In this document: in pieces, positions 1 to 7,535 of the stretch
How positions within the stretch are numbered: position 1 is the stretch's first letter
Layout of the letters: each line of letters starts with the position of its first letter
DNA from: Gemmiger formicilis
Lineage (GTDB): Bacteria > Bacillota > Clostridia > Oscillospirales > Ruminococcaceae
Assembly (NCBI RefSeq): GCF_016900095.1
Contig: NZ_JACJJP010000030.1
Coordinates: forward strand, 1 to 40,836
Direction of reading: 5' to 3'
DNA: 40,836 nucleotides
Translations under genes and position numbers: made by a program
The notes under the pieces: generated by a model
The model's database searches: none
Told to the model about the DNA's origin: nothing
The model's input: only the letters and a program-made list of their open reading frames with translations

Positions 1-90
1 TTTCGGGGCTCCCTTTAGGGAGCGACCACAGGAGATAGGCCCTTATAGGGCCTGTTCAAACCACCCGTTCAACGGGTGGTTTTGATTGGA
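1..90. mobile_element. Probable right end of an IS200/IS605-like element (three hairpins)
   Basis: Three successive hairpins fill this edge: GGCTCCC/GGGAGC near 7-22, AGGCCC/GGGCCT at 37-52, and a strong stem at 59-81 (AACCACCCGTT, one-base loop C, AACGGGTGGTT) followed by TTTT. Subterminal hairpins are known in IS200/IS605-type elements, whose transposases recognise folded single-stranded ends. The apex GTT-C-AAC is identical to that of the hairpin at the other edge of the window (40782-40800). No transposase is visible, so this is inferred from structure. The third hairpin could also act as a rightward terminator. Confidence 0.4.
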
Positions 91-107
91 GACAAGGAAG
101 CAAAGGC

Positions 108-1694
108 TCAGTTTTCGGCACGCAGGGGCAGGGTCAGGCTGTGGGCGGTGTCCGCCTCGTAGCCGGACTCAAAGTAGTAGCGCCAGGTGGCAATGGAGTT
201 CAGCTCCTCGTCGGTGGCGGCGTAGTAGTCCAGACGGCAGCTCCACACGCCGGTCTTGGGGTCCACGGTGGCGCTGGACATGGCACTGTGTCCGTTGATC
301 ATGGTTACCAGGTCATCGTCGTCGGGAATGATTTCGGTGGGACTGGACAACCCGTAGGGCACCAGCTCGTAGCTGATGGAGCCGTTTTCCACCTTATAGT
401 TGCGCACGGTGAAGCCGCTCACATCGGTGGTGGCCACGGTGACGCCGTTTTTCATCTCCTGGGTGGTCAGGGTGCGTTCCTGGGGATCATATTCCCCCTT
501 GTGCACCACCGGGGTCAGGGTCAGCTCGGTGGCGCCGTCTGCGGGCGGGGTCACGTCATAGGATTCGGGTGTGTTGCTGCTGTAGTATCCATGGGTATGG
601 ATGGTATACAGTTCCTTGCCGGTGTTGTCGGTGATCAGGAGCAAACCGGGGAACAATCCTGCGGTACTGCCGGTTACGGTGGTGTTGTCCGGTTCCAGCA
701 TGGCCGGGTCGTCCCCGAAGTCCACCACCATCACCCCGCCCACCGGGCCGAAGGCCAGGCGCCGCAGGCGCAGGGGGGCATCCAGGACGACCTTGCCGTC
801 CAGGTCTGCGGTGTAGGTCTGCCCCATATCGTAGATGCCGGGCTGGGCGCTCAGGCTCTGGGCCCGCACCTGGGCGGCGTCCAGGGTGAAGGTGAAGGAC
901 CAGCTTCCGTCCACCCCCAGGGCATTGTAGCATTCGTCCAGGTTGACGGTCAGGGTGTCACCCTGGGGCAGATCGGTGAGGGTGTAGTGCACCCAGACCT
1001 GCAGGGTGTTGTCATCCACCCGGTAGAAATCCTGCACCTGATAGCTGGCCGAGCAGACCGCCTGGCCGTTGATGAGGGGACCCTGCCCCGCATCCCCGTC
1101 AAAGGTGGGCATCCACCCCAGCAGGGCGCTCAGGTCGCTCTGGCCGAAATAGTCGCTGCCCCCCGGGCGGTTCAGCAGATCGGGGATCAGGTTGTCCTTG
1201 CGGATGGTCAGGAACAGGTTCATGGCGGCGGTGTCCATGGAAACGCTCTCCAGCGTCATGGAAAGGCCGTTGCTCTCGCAGGTCTGGCCGATGGTCACGG
1301 TGTGGGCGGCCATGGCCTCGGCGGCGGTGGAAAGGCTGCCGTGAGGGGCGTCCAGGGCGTTTTCGGCGGTGGCAGGGTCGGGGGCGTCGTTGAAGAAATG
1401 GATATCCCCCTTGCCCAGCTGCAGCAGGGCGGGCCCCACCGCCGCCACCCCCAGGGACAGGGCACACACGGCGGCCACAGCTGCCGCAAATACACCCACC
1501 TTGCGCAGGGGACGGCGGGGGGCCTTGTGCACCGCGGGGGCAGGAACTTCCTCGTCCTGCACCGGCTCCAGCCCGGCCTTCTCGCAGGCCATGGCCAGGA
1601 TGCGGTCGCGCTGGTCGGCGCGCAGGGGAGCCTGGGCCACCGGCATTTCGCTCAGGCGGCCGGCCACGGAATCGGAATATTCGGGTTTACGCAT
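108..1694 (-). CDS. Membrane-anchored partner of ECF sigma factor (DUF4179/anti-sigma-like)
   Basis: A 528-residue protein with a short cytoplasmic head (1-64, rich in charged residues), one membrane segment at about 66-89, and a large extracytoplasmic part. The outside part is rich in beta-type sequence and has no catalytic motif that I recognise. The ATG at 1694 follows GGGAGG at good spacing. It overlaps the last 8 bases of the upstream sigma gene, so the two are translationally coupled. This order and topology (ECF sigma, then a single-pass protein) is typical of Firmicutes sigma/anti-sigma pairs with DUF4179-like proteins. The role is therefore inferred to be holding the sigma factor at the membrane and releasing it on an envelope signal. 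The family assignment is by architecture and should be confirmed by profile search. Confidence 0.72.
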   Translation of the reverse strand: MRKPEYSDSVAGRLSEMPVAQAPLRADQRDRILAMACEKAGLEPVQDEEVPAPAVHKAPRRPLRKVGVFAAAVAAVCALSLGVAAVGPALLQLGKGDIHFFNDAPDPATAENALDAPHGSLSTAAEAMAAHTVTIGQTCESNGLSMTLESVSMDTAAMNLFLTIRKDNLIPDLLNRPGGSDYFGQSDLSALLGWMPTFDGDAGQGPLINGQAVCSASYQVQDFYRVDDNTLQVWVHYTLTDLPQGDTLTVNLDECYNALGVDGSWSFTFTLDAAQVRAQSLSAQPGIYDMGQTYTADLDGKVVLDAPLRLRRLAFGPVGGVMVVDFGDDPAMLEPDNTTVTGSTAGLFPGLLLITDNTGKELYTIHTHGYYSSNTPESYDVTPPADGATELTLTPVVHKGEYDPQERTLTTQEMKNGVTVATTDVSGFTVRNYKVENGSISYELVPYGLSSPTEIIPDDDDLVTMINGHSAMSSATVDPKTGVWSCRLDYYAATDEELNSIATWRYYFESGYEADTAHSLTLPLRAEN

Positions 1695-2244
1695 GGCGGG
1701 TTTCCTCCCTTTCGCTTTCGGTGAATCTCCGGCGCAGCTTCTCCCGTCCGCGGGACAAGCGCACGTTGACGTTGTGCTCGGTCATATGCAGCAGCCGGGC
1801 AATCTCCCGGGCGGGTTCCAGCAGATAGTACCGCCGCAGAAAGATGGTGCGGTCCGGTTCCTCCAGCTCCAGCACCAACACCTGGATGCGTTCCTCCGCC
1901 TCGGTGGGCTGGGGTGTCAGCAGCCAGTCTCCGGCAATGGCTTCGTCCAGGGGCACGGTGCCCCGGCGGCGCAGGGTCCGCCACCGGCTGATGGCGGTGT
2001 TGCGGGCGGTGACGCACAGCCAGCCTTTCAGGCTCCGGGCGTCGCGCTGCAGCCGGGGAGCGTTCTGCCAGGCAGCCACCAGCACGTCGGCCACACATTC
2101 CTCGGCGTCCTGGTCGGCCTGGGGCAGTACCCGCCGCACGATGCCGTGGACCATGGCGCCGTAGTTGTCCAGCAGGGCGGCCAGTCCGGTCTGCGGGTCG
2201 GTGCACAGCAGCGCCAGAATCTCTTGATCTTGTACAGTGTGCAA
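1687..2244 (-). CDS. ECF-type RNA polymerase sigma factor
   Basis: A 185-residue sigma-70 family factor of ECF size. Region 2 is visible as a stretch with DAEECVADVLVAAWQ, followed by a region with SLKGWLCVTARNTAISRWR. Region 4 ends in the helix-turn-helix EIARLLHMTEHNVNVRLSRG. I chose the TTG start at 2244 because it lies 8 bases after a perfect AAAGGAGG. The upstream in-frame ATG at 2274 would put that ribosome-binding site inside the gene and would cover the promoter leader. The gene overlaps the membrane partner by 8 bases. A candidate ECF promoter (TGTGAC, 17 bases, CGTCT) lies 37 bases upstream, which suggests autoregulation. Confidence 0.88.
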   Translation of the reverse strand: MHTVQDQEILALLCTDPQTGLAALLDNYGAMVHGIVRRVLPQADQDAEECVADVLVAAWQNAPRLQRDARSLKGWLCVTARNTAISRWRTLRRRGTVPLDEAIAGDWLLTPQPTEAEERIQVLVLELEEPDRTIFLRRYYLLEPAREIARLLHMTEHNVNVRLSRGREKLRRRFTESEREETRHA

Positions 2245-2280
2245 GTTGGTTTCCTCCTTTGTTGGGCCCTTCATCCATCC

Positions 2281-2308
2281 AGACGCCCCGCCGGGGCAAA
2301 AAGTCACA
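2281..2308 (-). promoter_or_regulatory. Candidate ECF-sigma promoter of the sigma operon
   Basis: Reading leftward, TGTGAC (2308-2303) is followed after 17 bases by CGTCT (2285-2281), resembling the AAC/CGTC elements used by ECF sigma factors. It ends 37 bases before the TTG start. No good TTGACA/TATAAT pair is seen in this short gap, so self-activation of the operon is the likely reading. Confidence 0.5.
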
Positions 2309-2351
2309 CGAAAAAACAAAAATCCCCGTCCTTTTTTTGCAAAGGACGGGG
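2309..2351 (-). terminator. Rho-independent terminator of the PPOX-family gene
   Basis: An 11-bp perfect stem (CCCCGTCCTTT 2324-2334 with AAAGGACGGGG 2341-2351) is followed leftward by ATTTTTGTTTTTT. It lies 15 bases after the stop of the gene at 2366 and separates it from the sigma operon. Confidence 0.85.
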
Positions 2352-2365
2352 ACAAAGCGGAAAAC

Positions 2366-2776
2366 TCAGTAGTTCAGGATATCCTTGACCGCACCGGACA
2401 TGGAGAACAGTTTGGCCGAGATATGATCCAGATAGACGATACCCAGTTTCAGGCCGCTCTCGTCATTGTAGATGTCCTGCAGCTGGGGCGCCGTCTTGAA
2501 GGCGGCCGCCTGGGCTTCGGGGCTGTTGTCAAAGTTGGCGGTGCCCTGAATCCGCATCCACTCGCCGCGGTCGTTGGCGGCGCAGATTTCCAGGTTGGTG
2601 TTGTCCAGCAGCTGCTTGTAGGCTGCCTTGTGCTTGCCGATGGCCAGGCACAGATGGTCCTTGTACCACATGGCAAACCCTATGGGACGCACCCGCGGCA
2701 GATATCCGTCCACCGTAGCCAGATAGAAGGTGGGATTGTCCTTCAAAAACTGCATAATTTCTTCACTGGGCTGCAT
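2366..2776 (-). CDS. Pyridoxamine 5'-phosphate oxidase-family (FMN-binding) protein
   Basis: A 136-residue protein of the small split-barrel FMN-binding fold. The N-terminal signature MQPSEEIMQFLKDNPTFYLA followed by a DGYLPRVRPIGFA segment is typical of clostridial PPOX-domain proteins often annotated as flavin reductase-like or NimA-related. The ATG at 2776 follows GGGAGGG at 6-7 bases; a longer in-frame ATG at 2836 has no ribosome-binding site. It stands alone with its own terminator. The substrate is not deducible. It is probably a flavin-dependent oxidoreductase and not a true PdxH, since it is much shorter. Confidence 0.8.
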   Translation of the reverse strand: MQPSEEIMQFLKDNPTFYLATVDGYLPRVRPIGFAMWYKDHLCLAIGKHKAAYKQLLDNTNLEICAANDRGEWMRIQGTANFDNSPEAQAAAFKTAPQLQDIYNDESGLKLGIVYLDHISAKLFSMSGAVKDILNY

Positions 2777-2845
2777 AACGGTCCCTCCCCGTATATGTGA
2801 TGAAAAAGGTGAACCGGCGTTGCCGAAATGCCGCAAAAAAGTGGT

Positions 2846-4048
2846 TCAGCAGCCGGACGGAAGCGTCTTGATGGCCGCCAGGATCCGGTCGGCGGCTTCC
2901 TTGGTGCGGTCGGCGTCGCCGAAGGCGGTCAGGCGGAAATACCCTTCGCCGCAGGCGCCGAAGCCCTCGCCGGGGGTGCCCACCACGCCGGCGGTTTCCA
3001 GCAGCCAGTCAAAGAACTGCCAGCTGCCCATGTTGCCGGGGCACTTCAGCCAGATGTAGGGGCTGTTCTTGCCGCCGCAGTACCATACGCCCGCCTTGTC
3101 CAGCGCGGCGCCGATGACGGCGGCGTTGCGGCGGTAGTAGTCCAGGTTCTCCTGGATTTCCTTCATGCCTTCCTCGGTGAAGACGGCGGCGGCTGCCCGC
3201 TGCACGATGTAGGCAACGCCGTTGAACTTGGTGGTCTGACGGCGCAGCCACATCTTGTTCAGGCTCATGCCTTCCCGCTCCAGGGCCTGGGGCACCACGG
3301 TGTAGCCGCAGCGGGTGCCGGTGAAGCCGGCAATCTTGGAGAAGCTGCACACCTCGATGGCGCACTCCTTGGCGCCCTCCACCTCAAAGATGCTGCGGGC
3401 CAGACCCGGCTCGCTCACAAAGCACTCGTAGGCGGCGTCGAACAGGATGACCGCCTTGTGGGCCTTGGCCCAGTCCACCCAGACCTTCAGCTGGTCCACG
3501 GTGTAGGTGGCGCCGGTGGGGTTGTTGGGGCTGCACAGATAGACGATGTCCCCCTTCAGGGAATCGTTGGGCATGGGCAGGAAGCCGTTGTCCGCGTTGG
3601 CGGGCATGTAGGCGATGCGGCGGCCGGCCATGACGTTGTCGTCCACATAAACAGGATAGACGGGGTCGGGCACCAGTACGGTGTTGTCCACGTCAAACAG
3701 GTCCAGCAGGTTGCCCAGGTCGCTCTTGGCGCCGTCGGAAATGAAGATCTCGGCGGTGTCCAGCTCCACGCCGCGGCCGGCGTAGTATTTCTGGATGGCT
3801 TCCCGCAGGAACGGGTAGCCCTGCTCGCTGGGAATGTAGCCGTGGAAGGTTTCCTTGTGGCCCTGCTCCTCACTGGCCTCGTGCAGCGCCTTTACCACAC
3901 TCTTGGCCAGGGGCAGCGTCACGTCGCCGATGCCCAGCCGGATGATGTCCTTGTCGGGATGAGCGGCCTGGTAATCCGCCACCTTATGGGCGATGGTGCT
4001 GAAGAGATAGCTCTCTTCCAGTTCCGCATAATGCTTGTTGACTTTCAT
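2846..4048 (-). CDS. dapL: LL-diaminopimelate aminotransferase
   Basis: A 400-residue class I/II aminotransferase converting L-tetrahydrodipicolinate to LL-diaminopimelate in one step for lysine and peptidoglycan synthesis. Visible PLP-fold motifs include IRLGIGDVTLPL near residue 37 (characteristic of DapL), SPNNPTG at 173-179, DAAY at 204-207, and the Schiff-base lysine K238 in SFSKIAGFTGTRCG. Length matches the family (about 400-410). The start MKVNKHYAELEESYLF matches family N-termini and is preceded by a G-rich ribosome-binding site 11 bases away; the in-frame ATG at 4120 falls in the promoter. It is monocistronic with its own promoter. Confidence 0.95.
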   Translation of the reverse strand: MKVNKHYAELEESYLFSTIAHKVADYQAAHPDKDIIRLGIGDVTLPLAKSVVKALHEASEEQGHKETFHGYIPSEQGYPFLREAIQKYYAGRGVELDTAEIFISDGAKSDLGNLLDLFDVDNTVLVPDPVYPVYVDDNVMAGRRIAYMPANADNGFLPMPNDSLKGDIVYLCSPNNPTGATYTVDQLKVWVDWAKAHKAVILFDAAYECFVSEPGLARSIFEVEGAKECAIEVCSFSKIAGFTGTRCGYTVVPQALEREGMSLNKMWLRRQTTKFNGVAYIVQRAAAAVFTEEGMKEIQENLDYYRRNAAVIGAALDKAGVWYCGGKNSPYIWLKCPGNMGSWQFFDWLLETAGVVGTPGEGFGACGEGYFRLTAFGDADRTKEAADRILAAIKTLPSGC

Positions 4049-4091
4049 TTTGTTCAATTCCCCCCTGCAAAATAGGCTTATAAATGAACTT

Positions 4092-4120
4092 ATTTTAACA
4101 CAAATCCCGGTATGGTGCAA
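4092..4120 (-). promoter_or_regulatory. Sigma-A type promoter of dapL
   Basis: Leftward TTGCAC (4120-4115), 17-base spacer, TAAAAT (4097-4092), about 44 bases upstream of the dapL ATG. The longer in-frame ORF start would overlap it, which supports the shorter start. Confidence 0.7.
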
Positions 4121-4126
4121 TGCGCT

Positions 4127-5131
4127 TTACACAAGAACGTCCTTGATCAGGATGGAAAGCCCGCCCCCGGCGCTGTGGATGAACTCCACCGCCTCGTCGC
4201 TGTTGCACAGCTCGGCGGGAATCTTGATTTCAATGCCGCTTTCGGTCTTGAAGCTGCGGCTTTCCAGCCGTTTCATCCGGGCGGGGGAGACGGTCACCCG
4301 GTCGGTGGGGGTCACGCCGGTCTCGGCCAGGGCCTCGTCGAAGGCGGGGGCGGCCAGGGGATACTGCTCCTCAATGCGGGCGCGCACATCCTCCACCGCA
4401 ATGGTGTTCTCCACCGCCTGGTTGCGCACCATCAGTTCCACCGCCGTTTCGGTGCCGCCGTCAAAGGGGGGCACATCCTCCAGGTCGGCGGCCTCGGGGT
4501 AGGCGGCCTGCACGGCGGCCACGGCGGTTTCGCAAACCGCCTTCAGCTTTTCCTTTTCCGGCAGGGCCTGGGTGCAGCCGAACACCCGGGTGGACAGGTA
4601 AAAGTCCTTCTTGTCGTCCAGGGTGTACCGCTTTTCGATCAGCCGGATGGTCAGGTTGGCCCGGTCGATGAGGGCGGCCTCGTCCGCCTTGGGGCTGCCG
4701 GGCAGGATGGTGCGCTGGGGGGCGATGGTGCTGCACTGGCCGTTGCCCATGACGTTGGTCACGTGGGTGTAGCCGGGACGGTAGTTCAGCTTGAGCACGC
4801 CGTAGTAGGGCACGCCCTGAACGCTGAAATCCACAATGGCCAGATCGCCCGAAGGAATGTCCGGGTATTGCAGCAGCTGTTCAAACACCACCCCGGCAAT
4901 CCGGCGGGACAGATCGATGAAGTCGTCGTTGTGCTGCATCTCCTGCAAGAAGGCGGAGTCGGGCAGAAACCGACAGTTCTTGCCGTCGTCGCTGGCAAAG
5001 GCCTTTTCCAGGCAGAGGGTGAAATATTCGAAGAGGTTGGCGTCCATGTCCATGGGGCGGTCGGACAGCACCGGTTCCGAAGCCCCCGAATCCAGCAGAT
5101 GAAAGATGACCTGATTCAGTTTGATATCCAT
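4127..5131 (-). CDS. Nucleoid-associated protein, NdpA/YejK family
   Basis: A 334-residue protein matching the 37-kDa nucleoid-associated family: N-terminal MDIKLNQVIFHLLDSGASEP, then a middle segment with DLSRRIAGVVFEQLLQYPDIPSG, and a VPYYGVLKLNYRPGYTHV stretch. Length agrees with the family (about 330-350). In proteobacteria these proteins bind the nucleoid; in Firmicutes the role is little known. The ATG at 5131 has AAAGGAA 10 bases upstream. An extended -10 (TGTGGTATACT) is found at about 5176-5166 on the same strand, with only a weak -35. It lies immediately upstream of dapL but that gene has its own promoter. Confidence 0.82.
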   Translation of the reverse strand: MDIKLNQVIFHLLDSGASEPVLSDRPMDMDANLFEYFTLCLEKAFASDDGKNCRFLPDSAFLQEMQHNDDFIDLSRRIAGVVFEQLLQYPDIPSGDLAIVDFSVQGVPYYGVLKLNYRPGYTHVTNVMGNGQCSTIAPQRTILPGSPKADEAALIDRANLTIRLIEKRYTLDDKKDFYLSTRVFGCTQALPEKEKLKAVCETAVAAVQAAYPEAADLEDVPPFDGGTETAVELMVRNQAVENTIAVEDVRARIEEQYPLAAPAFDEALAETGVTPTDRVTVSPARMKRLESRSFKTESGIEIKIPAELCNSDEAVEFIHSAGGGLSILIKDVLV

Positions 5132-5250
5132 GCAGAGGGTTCCTTTCTGTTTGTGTCTGGGCCCAGTATACCACATTTTGGCCCCGGTGGACAGGGGATA
5201 CCGTCCCGCCCGGCGGCACAAACTAGGAGCGGAAAGGATGTGACCGCGCC

Positions 5251-5538
5251 ATGAAACGCGAACCTTACGGTCCCGCCGCGCCCAGACTGGCCACCGACCT
5301 GCGGGGCGCCCAGCCCGACCCCGGCACCGCCGCCCCGCCCCATACCCCGCGGTATGACGAGTATCTGCGCCGCACCGTGCCTTCCCGCCAGAAGGCCGCC
5401 AAAGCCTTTCTGGACGGCAGCAGCCCCGGGGTGATGCAGAGCTACGCCCCCGGCGCCCGCCCGGGCGAGGACGGCTGGGTGGAGGACGACGAGACGGTGC
5501 GCCGCCTGATGAAATGGCGGGAAGAAGCCATTTATTAA
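5251..5538 (+). CDS. Small hypothetical protein (95 aa)
   Basis: A 95-residue proline/arginine-rich soluble protein with no signal peptide or membrane segment. The first 45 residues look disordered; the C-terminal half (RYDEYLRRTVPSRQKAAKAF and EDDETVRRLMKWREEAIY) could form helices. The Shine-Dalgarno element (AAAGGAT) is about 13 bases from the ATG, which is long, so the start is uncertain. It is followed directly by a strong hairpin. It is divergent from the NdpA-like gene. I do not recognise a family. Confidence 0.55.
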   Translation: MKREPYGPAAPRLATDLRGAQPDPGTAAPPHTPRYDEYLRRTVPSRQKAAKAFLDGSSPGVMQSYAPGARPGEDGWVEDDETVRRLMKWREEAIY

Positions 5539-5555
5539 AGTGCCGCACCGACAAA

Positions 5556-5590
5556 GCAACAGGCCCCGCCGTTTCGGCGGGGCCTGTTGC
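5556..5590. terminator. Strong hairpin between convergent genes
   Basis: A perfect 16-bp stem (GCAACAGGCCCCGCCG 5556-5571, loop TTT, CGGCGGGGCCTGTTGC 5575-5590). It sits between the convergent small genes ending at 5538 and 5605. Neither side has a long T-tract, so termination may be weak or the hairpin may act as a two-way stabiliser. Confidence 0.6.
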
Positions 5591-5604
5591 TGTTCATATG
5601 GCGG

Positions 5605-5964
5605 TTACGGCATCTGAAATCCCGGTTCCCCGGGCAGGATCAGATGGTTGTTTTGCAGAAGACGGCGGAATTCCTCTTCCGGCATCTCGAAGGTCACATC
5701 CCGGATCATGGCTTTCTCATGGAGCAGCACCTGCCAGGGCGCGCCGGCGGGCTGCTGCAAAAACAGCAGCCCCACCACTTCACCCAGGTCCTTCACCGCC
5801 GGGTCTTCCAGCAGGGAAGGGGCGGGCACCACAAAGTAATGGTCCACCATCCGGCCGTCCGCAAAATCGTGCTCGATGGCGGCGGGCCATTCCTCCGCCG
5901 TCTGGGTGTTCTTGTACTGCATGCGCAGGGACAGGAAGTCCGCCGCGGAAAGCTGGCTGGGCAT
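5605..5964 (-). CDS. Hypothetical protein (119 aa)
   Basis: A 119-residue soluble acidic protein with no signal or membrane segment and no family that I recognise. It contains YKNTQTAEEWPAAIEHDFAD near residue 18 and ends in EEEFRRLLQNNHLILPGEPG. The ATG at 5964 is 8 bases after AAAAGGAGG; a GTG at 5973 is too close to that site. It lies about 29 bases downstream of the uracil permease stop, so the two are probably co-transcribed, though no shared function is evident. Confidence 0.72.
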   Translation of the reverse strand: MPSQLSAADFLSLRMQYKNTQTAEEWPAAIEHDFADGRMVDHYFVVPAPSLLEDPAVKDLGEVVGLLFLQQPAGAPWQVLLHEKAMIRDVTFEMPEEEFRRLLQNNHLILPGEPGFQMP

Positions 5965-5993
5965 GGGGCCCACCTCCTTTTACAATCAGAAAA

Positions 5994-7370
5994 TCAGATG
6001 CGCAGGCTGGCACCCTCGCCGGTGCCGGCGCCGTCATCGAACTCATAGGTGTTGCCGGGCAGCAGGGCGTTGAGCAGGATGCCGGCAATGGCAGCGATGG
6101 CCAGACCGGACAGGTTGATGGACACGCCGGCCACCACGAAGGTCAGGCCGCCCACCGAGTTGAAGCCCAGGGCGCAGACCAGGATGACGGCGGCGATGAT
6201 CAGGTTGCGGGAGTTGGTGAAGTCCACCTGGTTTTCCACCACGTTGCGCACGCCGATGGCGGAGATCATGCCGTACAGCACAAAGCTGATGCCGCCGATG
6301 ATGCCGGCGGGAATGGAATTGATGATGGCGTCAAACTTGGGGCTGAAGCTCAGGATCAGGGCAAACACGGCCGCCAGACGGATGACCAGGGGATCATAGA
6401 TCTTGGTCAGGGCCAGCACGCCGGTGTTCTCACCGTAGGTGGTGTTGGCGGGGCCGCCCAGCAGACCGGCCATGGTGGTGGCCAGGCCGTCGCCCATCAG
6501 GGTGCGGTTCAGGCCGGGATCCCGGATGAAGTTCTTGCCGGCGGTGGCGCTGATGGAAGCAATGTCGCCGATGTGTTCCATCATGGTGGCCAGGGCGATG
6601 GGCACGATGGTCAGCACGGCGCTGATGAATTCGGGGCTGCCGTCAATGGCGAACAGGCCCATGGCCTGGGGATGCAGGGGAATGCCGAACCAGGCGGCGT
6701 CGGCCACGGTGGAAAAGTCCACCGCACCGGTGACCAGGGCCACCGCGTAGGACACCAGGATGCCCAGCAGGATGGGCAGGATCTTGACCATTCCCTTGCC
6801 CCAGATGTTGCAGACAATGACGGTACCCAGGGCCACAAAGGCCAGCAGCCAGTTGGTCTCGCAGTTGGTGATGGCGGAAGGCGCCAGGATCAGGCCGATG
6901 GCGATGATGATGGGACCGGTGACCACGGGCGGGAACAGCTTCATGATACGGCGGATGCCGAACACGGTGATCAGCAGGCTGAACAGCACATACACCAGAC
7001 CGCTCAGGGCCACGGCAGCGCAGGCATAGGGCAGCATTTCGGTGTTGGAAACGGTCTGCTGGCCGTTGGCATCCAGCAGCTTGGGCGCCACGATGGCAAA
7101 GCCGCCCAGATAGGCGAACGAGGAACCCAGGAAAGCGGGAACCTTGCCGCGGGTGATCAGGTGGAACAGCAGGGTGCCCAGACCGGCGCACAGCAGGGTG
7201 GTGGAAACACTCAGACCGGTGGTCAGGGGCACCAGAACCGTGGCGCCGAACATGGCGAACATGTGCTGCAAGCTCAGCACCAGAACCCGGGGCTTGCCCA
7301 GGGTCATGGCATCGTAAACGCCCTGGGACTGGTCGGGCGTCTGCGATGCCTGTTTCTTTTCTTCACTCAT
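5994..7370 (-). CDS. Uracil/xanthine permease (NCS2 family)
   Basis: A 458-residue integral membrane protein of the nucleobase-cation symporter-2 family. The N-terminal segment LGKPRVLVLSLQHMFAMFGA is the family hallmark. The conserved TM8-TM10 region includes MMEHIGDIASISATAGKNF and GLLGGPANTTYGENTGVLAL, typical of uracil permeases. About 14 transmembrane stretches are visible. The ATG at 7370 has GAGGAGG 11 bases upstream; the in-frame start at 7409 lacks a site. A good promoter lies at 7434-7462. No PyrR-type attenuator is apparent in the short leader. Uracil is the likeliest substrate, but xanthine or uric acid cannot be excluded. Confidence 0.9.
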   Translation of the reverse strand: MSEEKKQASQTPDQSQGVYDAMTLGKPRVLVLSLQHMFAMFGATVLVPLTTGLSVSTTLLCAGLGTLLFHLITRGKVPAFLGSSFAYLGGFAIVAPKLLDANGQQTVSNTEMLPYACAAVALSGLVYVLFSLLITVFGIRRIMKLFPPVVTGPIIIAIGLILAPSAITNCETNWLLAFVALGTVIVCNIWGKGMVKILPILLGILVSYAVALVTGAVDFSTVADAAWFGIPLHPQAMGLFAIDGSPEFISAVLTIVPIALATMMEHIGDIASISATAGKNFIRDPGLNRTLMGDGLATTMAGLLGGPANTTYGENTGVLALTKIYDPLVIRLAAVFALILSFSPKFDAIINSIPAGIIGGISFVLYGMISAIGVRNVVENQVDFTNSRNLIIAAVILVCALGFNSVGGLTFVVAGVSINLSGLAIAAIAGILLNALLPGNTYEFDDGAGTGEGASLRI

Positions 7371-7433
7371 GGAACAAACATCCTCCTCAATTTTCACATG
7401 GCCCCGCAACGGCTGCCGGGTATTCTCCGCTCC

Positions 7434-7462
7434 ATCATAGCAGAAAGTGCCCGCCCTTGCAA
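7434..7462 (-). promoter_or_regulatory. Promoter of the uracil permease operon
   Basis: Leftward TTGCAA (7462-7457), 17-base spacer, TATGAT (7439-7434), leaving a leader of about 58 bases before the permease ATG. Confidence 0.7.
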
Positions 7463-7470
7463 GTCCGCCC

Positions 7471-7499
7471 TTGCCCTCGGCCTTCCGTTATGCTAGGAT
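7471..7499 (+). promoter_or_regulatory. Promoter of the AEC-family transporter gene
   Basis: TTGCCC (7471-7476), 17-base spacer, TAGGAT (7494-7499). It is divergent from, and adjacent to, the permease promoter. Confidence 0.5.
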
Positions 7500-7535
7500 A
7501 GACAAGATAATACCAATCAAAGAAGGTTTTGCCTT

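Noticed and set aside
141-1724. Long open frame on the + strand opposite the anti-sigma-like gene
   Set aside because: It is low in complexity (Gly/His/Val-rich), has no ribosome-binding site and mirrors the codon pattern of the real leftward gene; it is a GC-rich shadow.
7371-7434. Possible PyrR attenuator or purine riboswitch before the uracil permease
   Set aside because: The leader is only about 58 bases and shows neither the PyrR-binding loop nor a terminator.
5514-7496. 660-codon open frame on the + strand opposite the uracil permease
   Set aside because: Its Gly/Gln/His/Asp-rich translation is an antisense artefact; the leftward permease has clear family motifs, a start site and a promoter.
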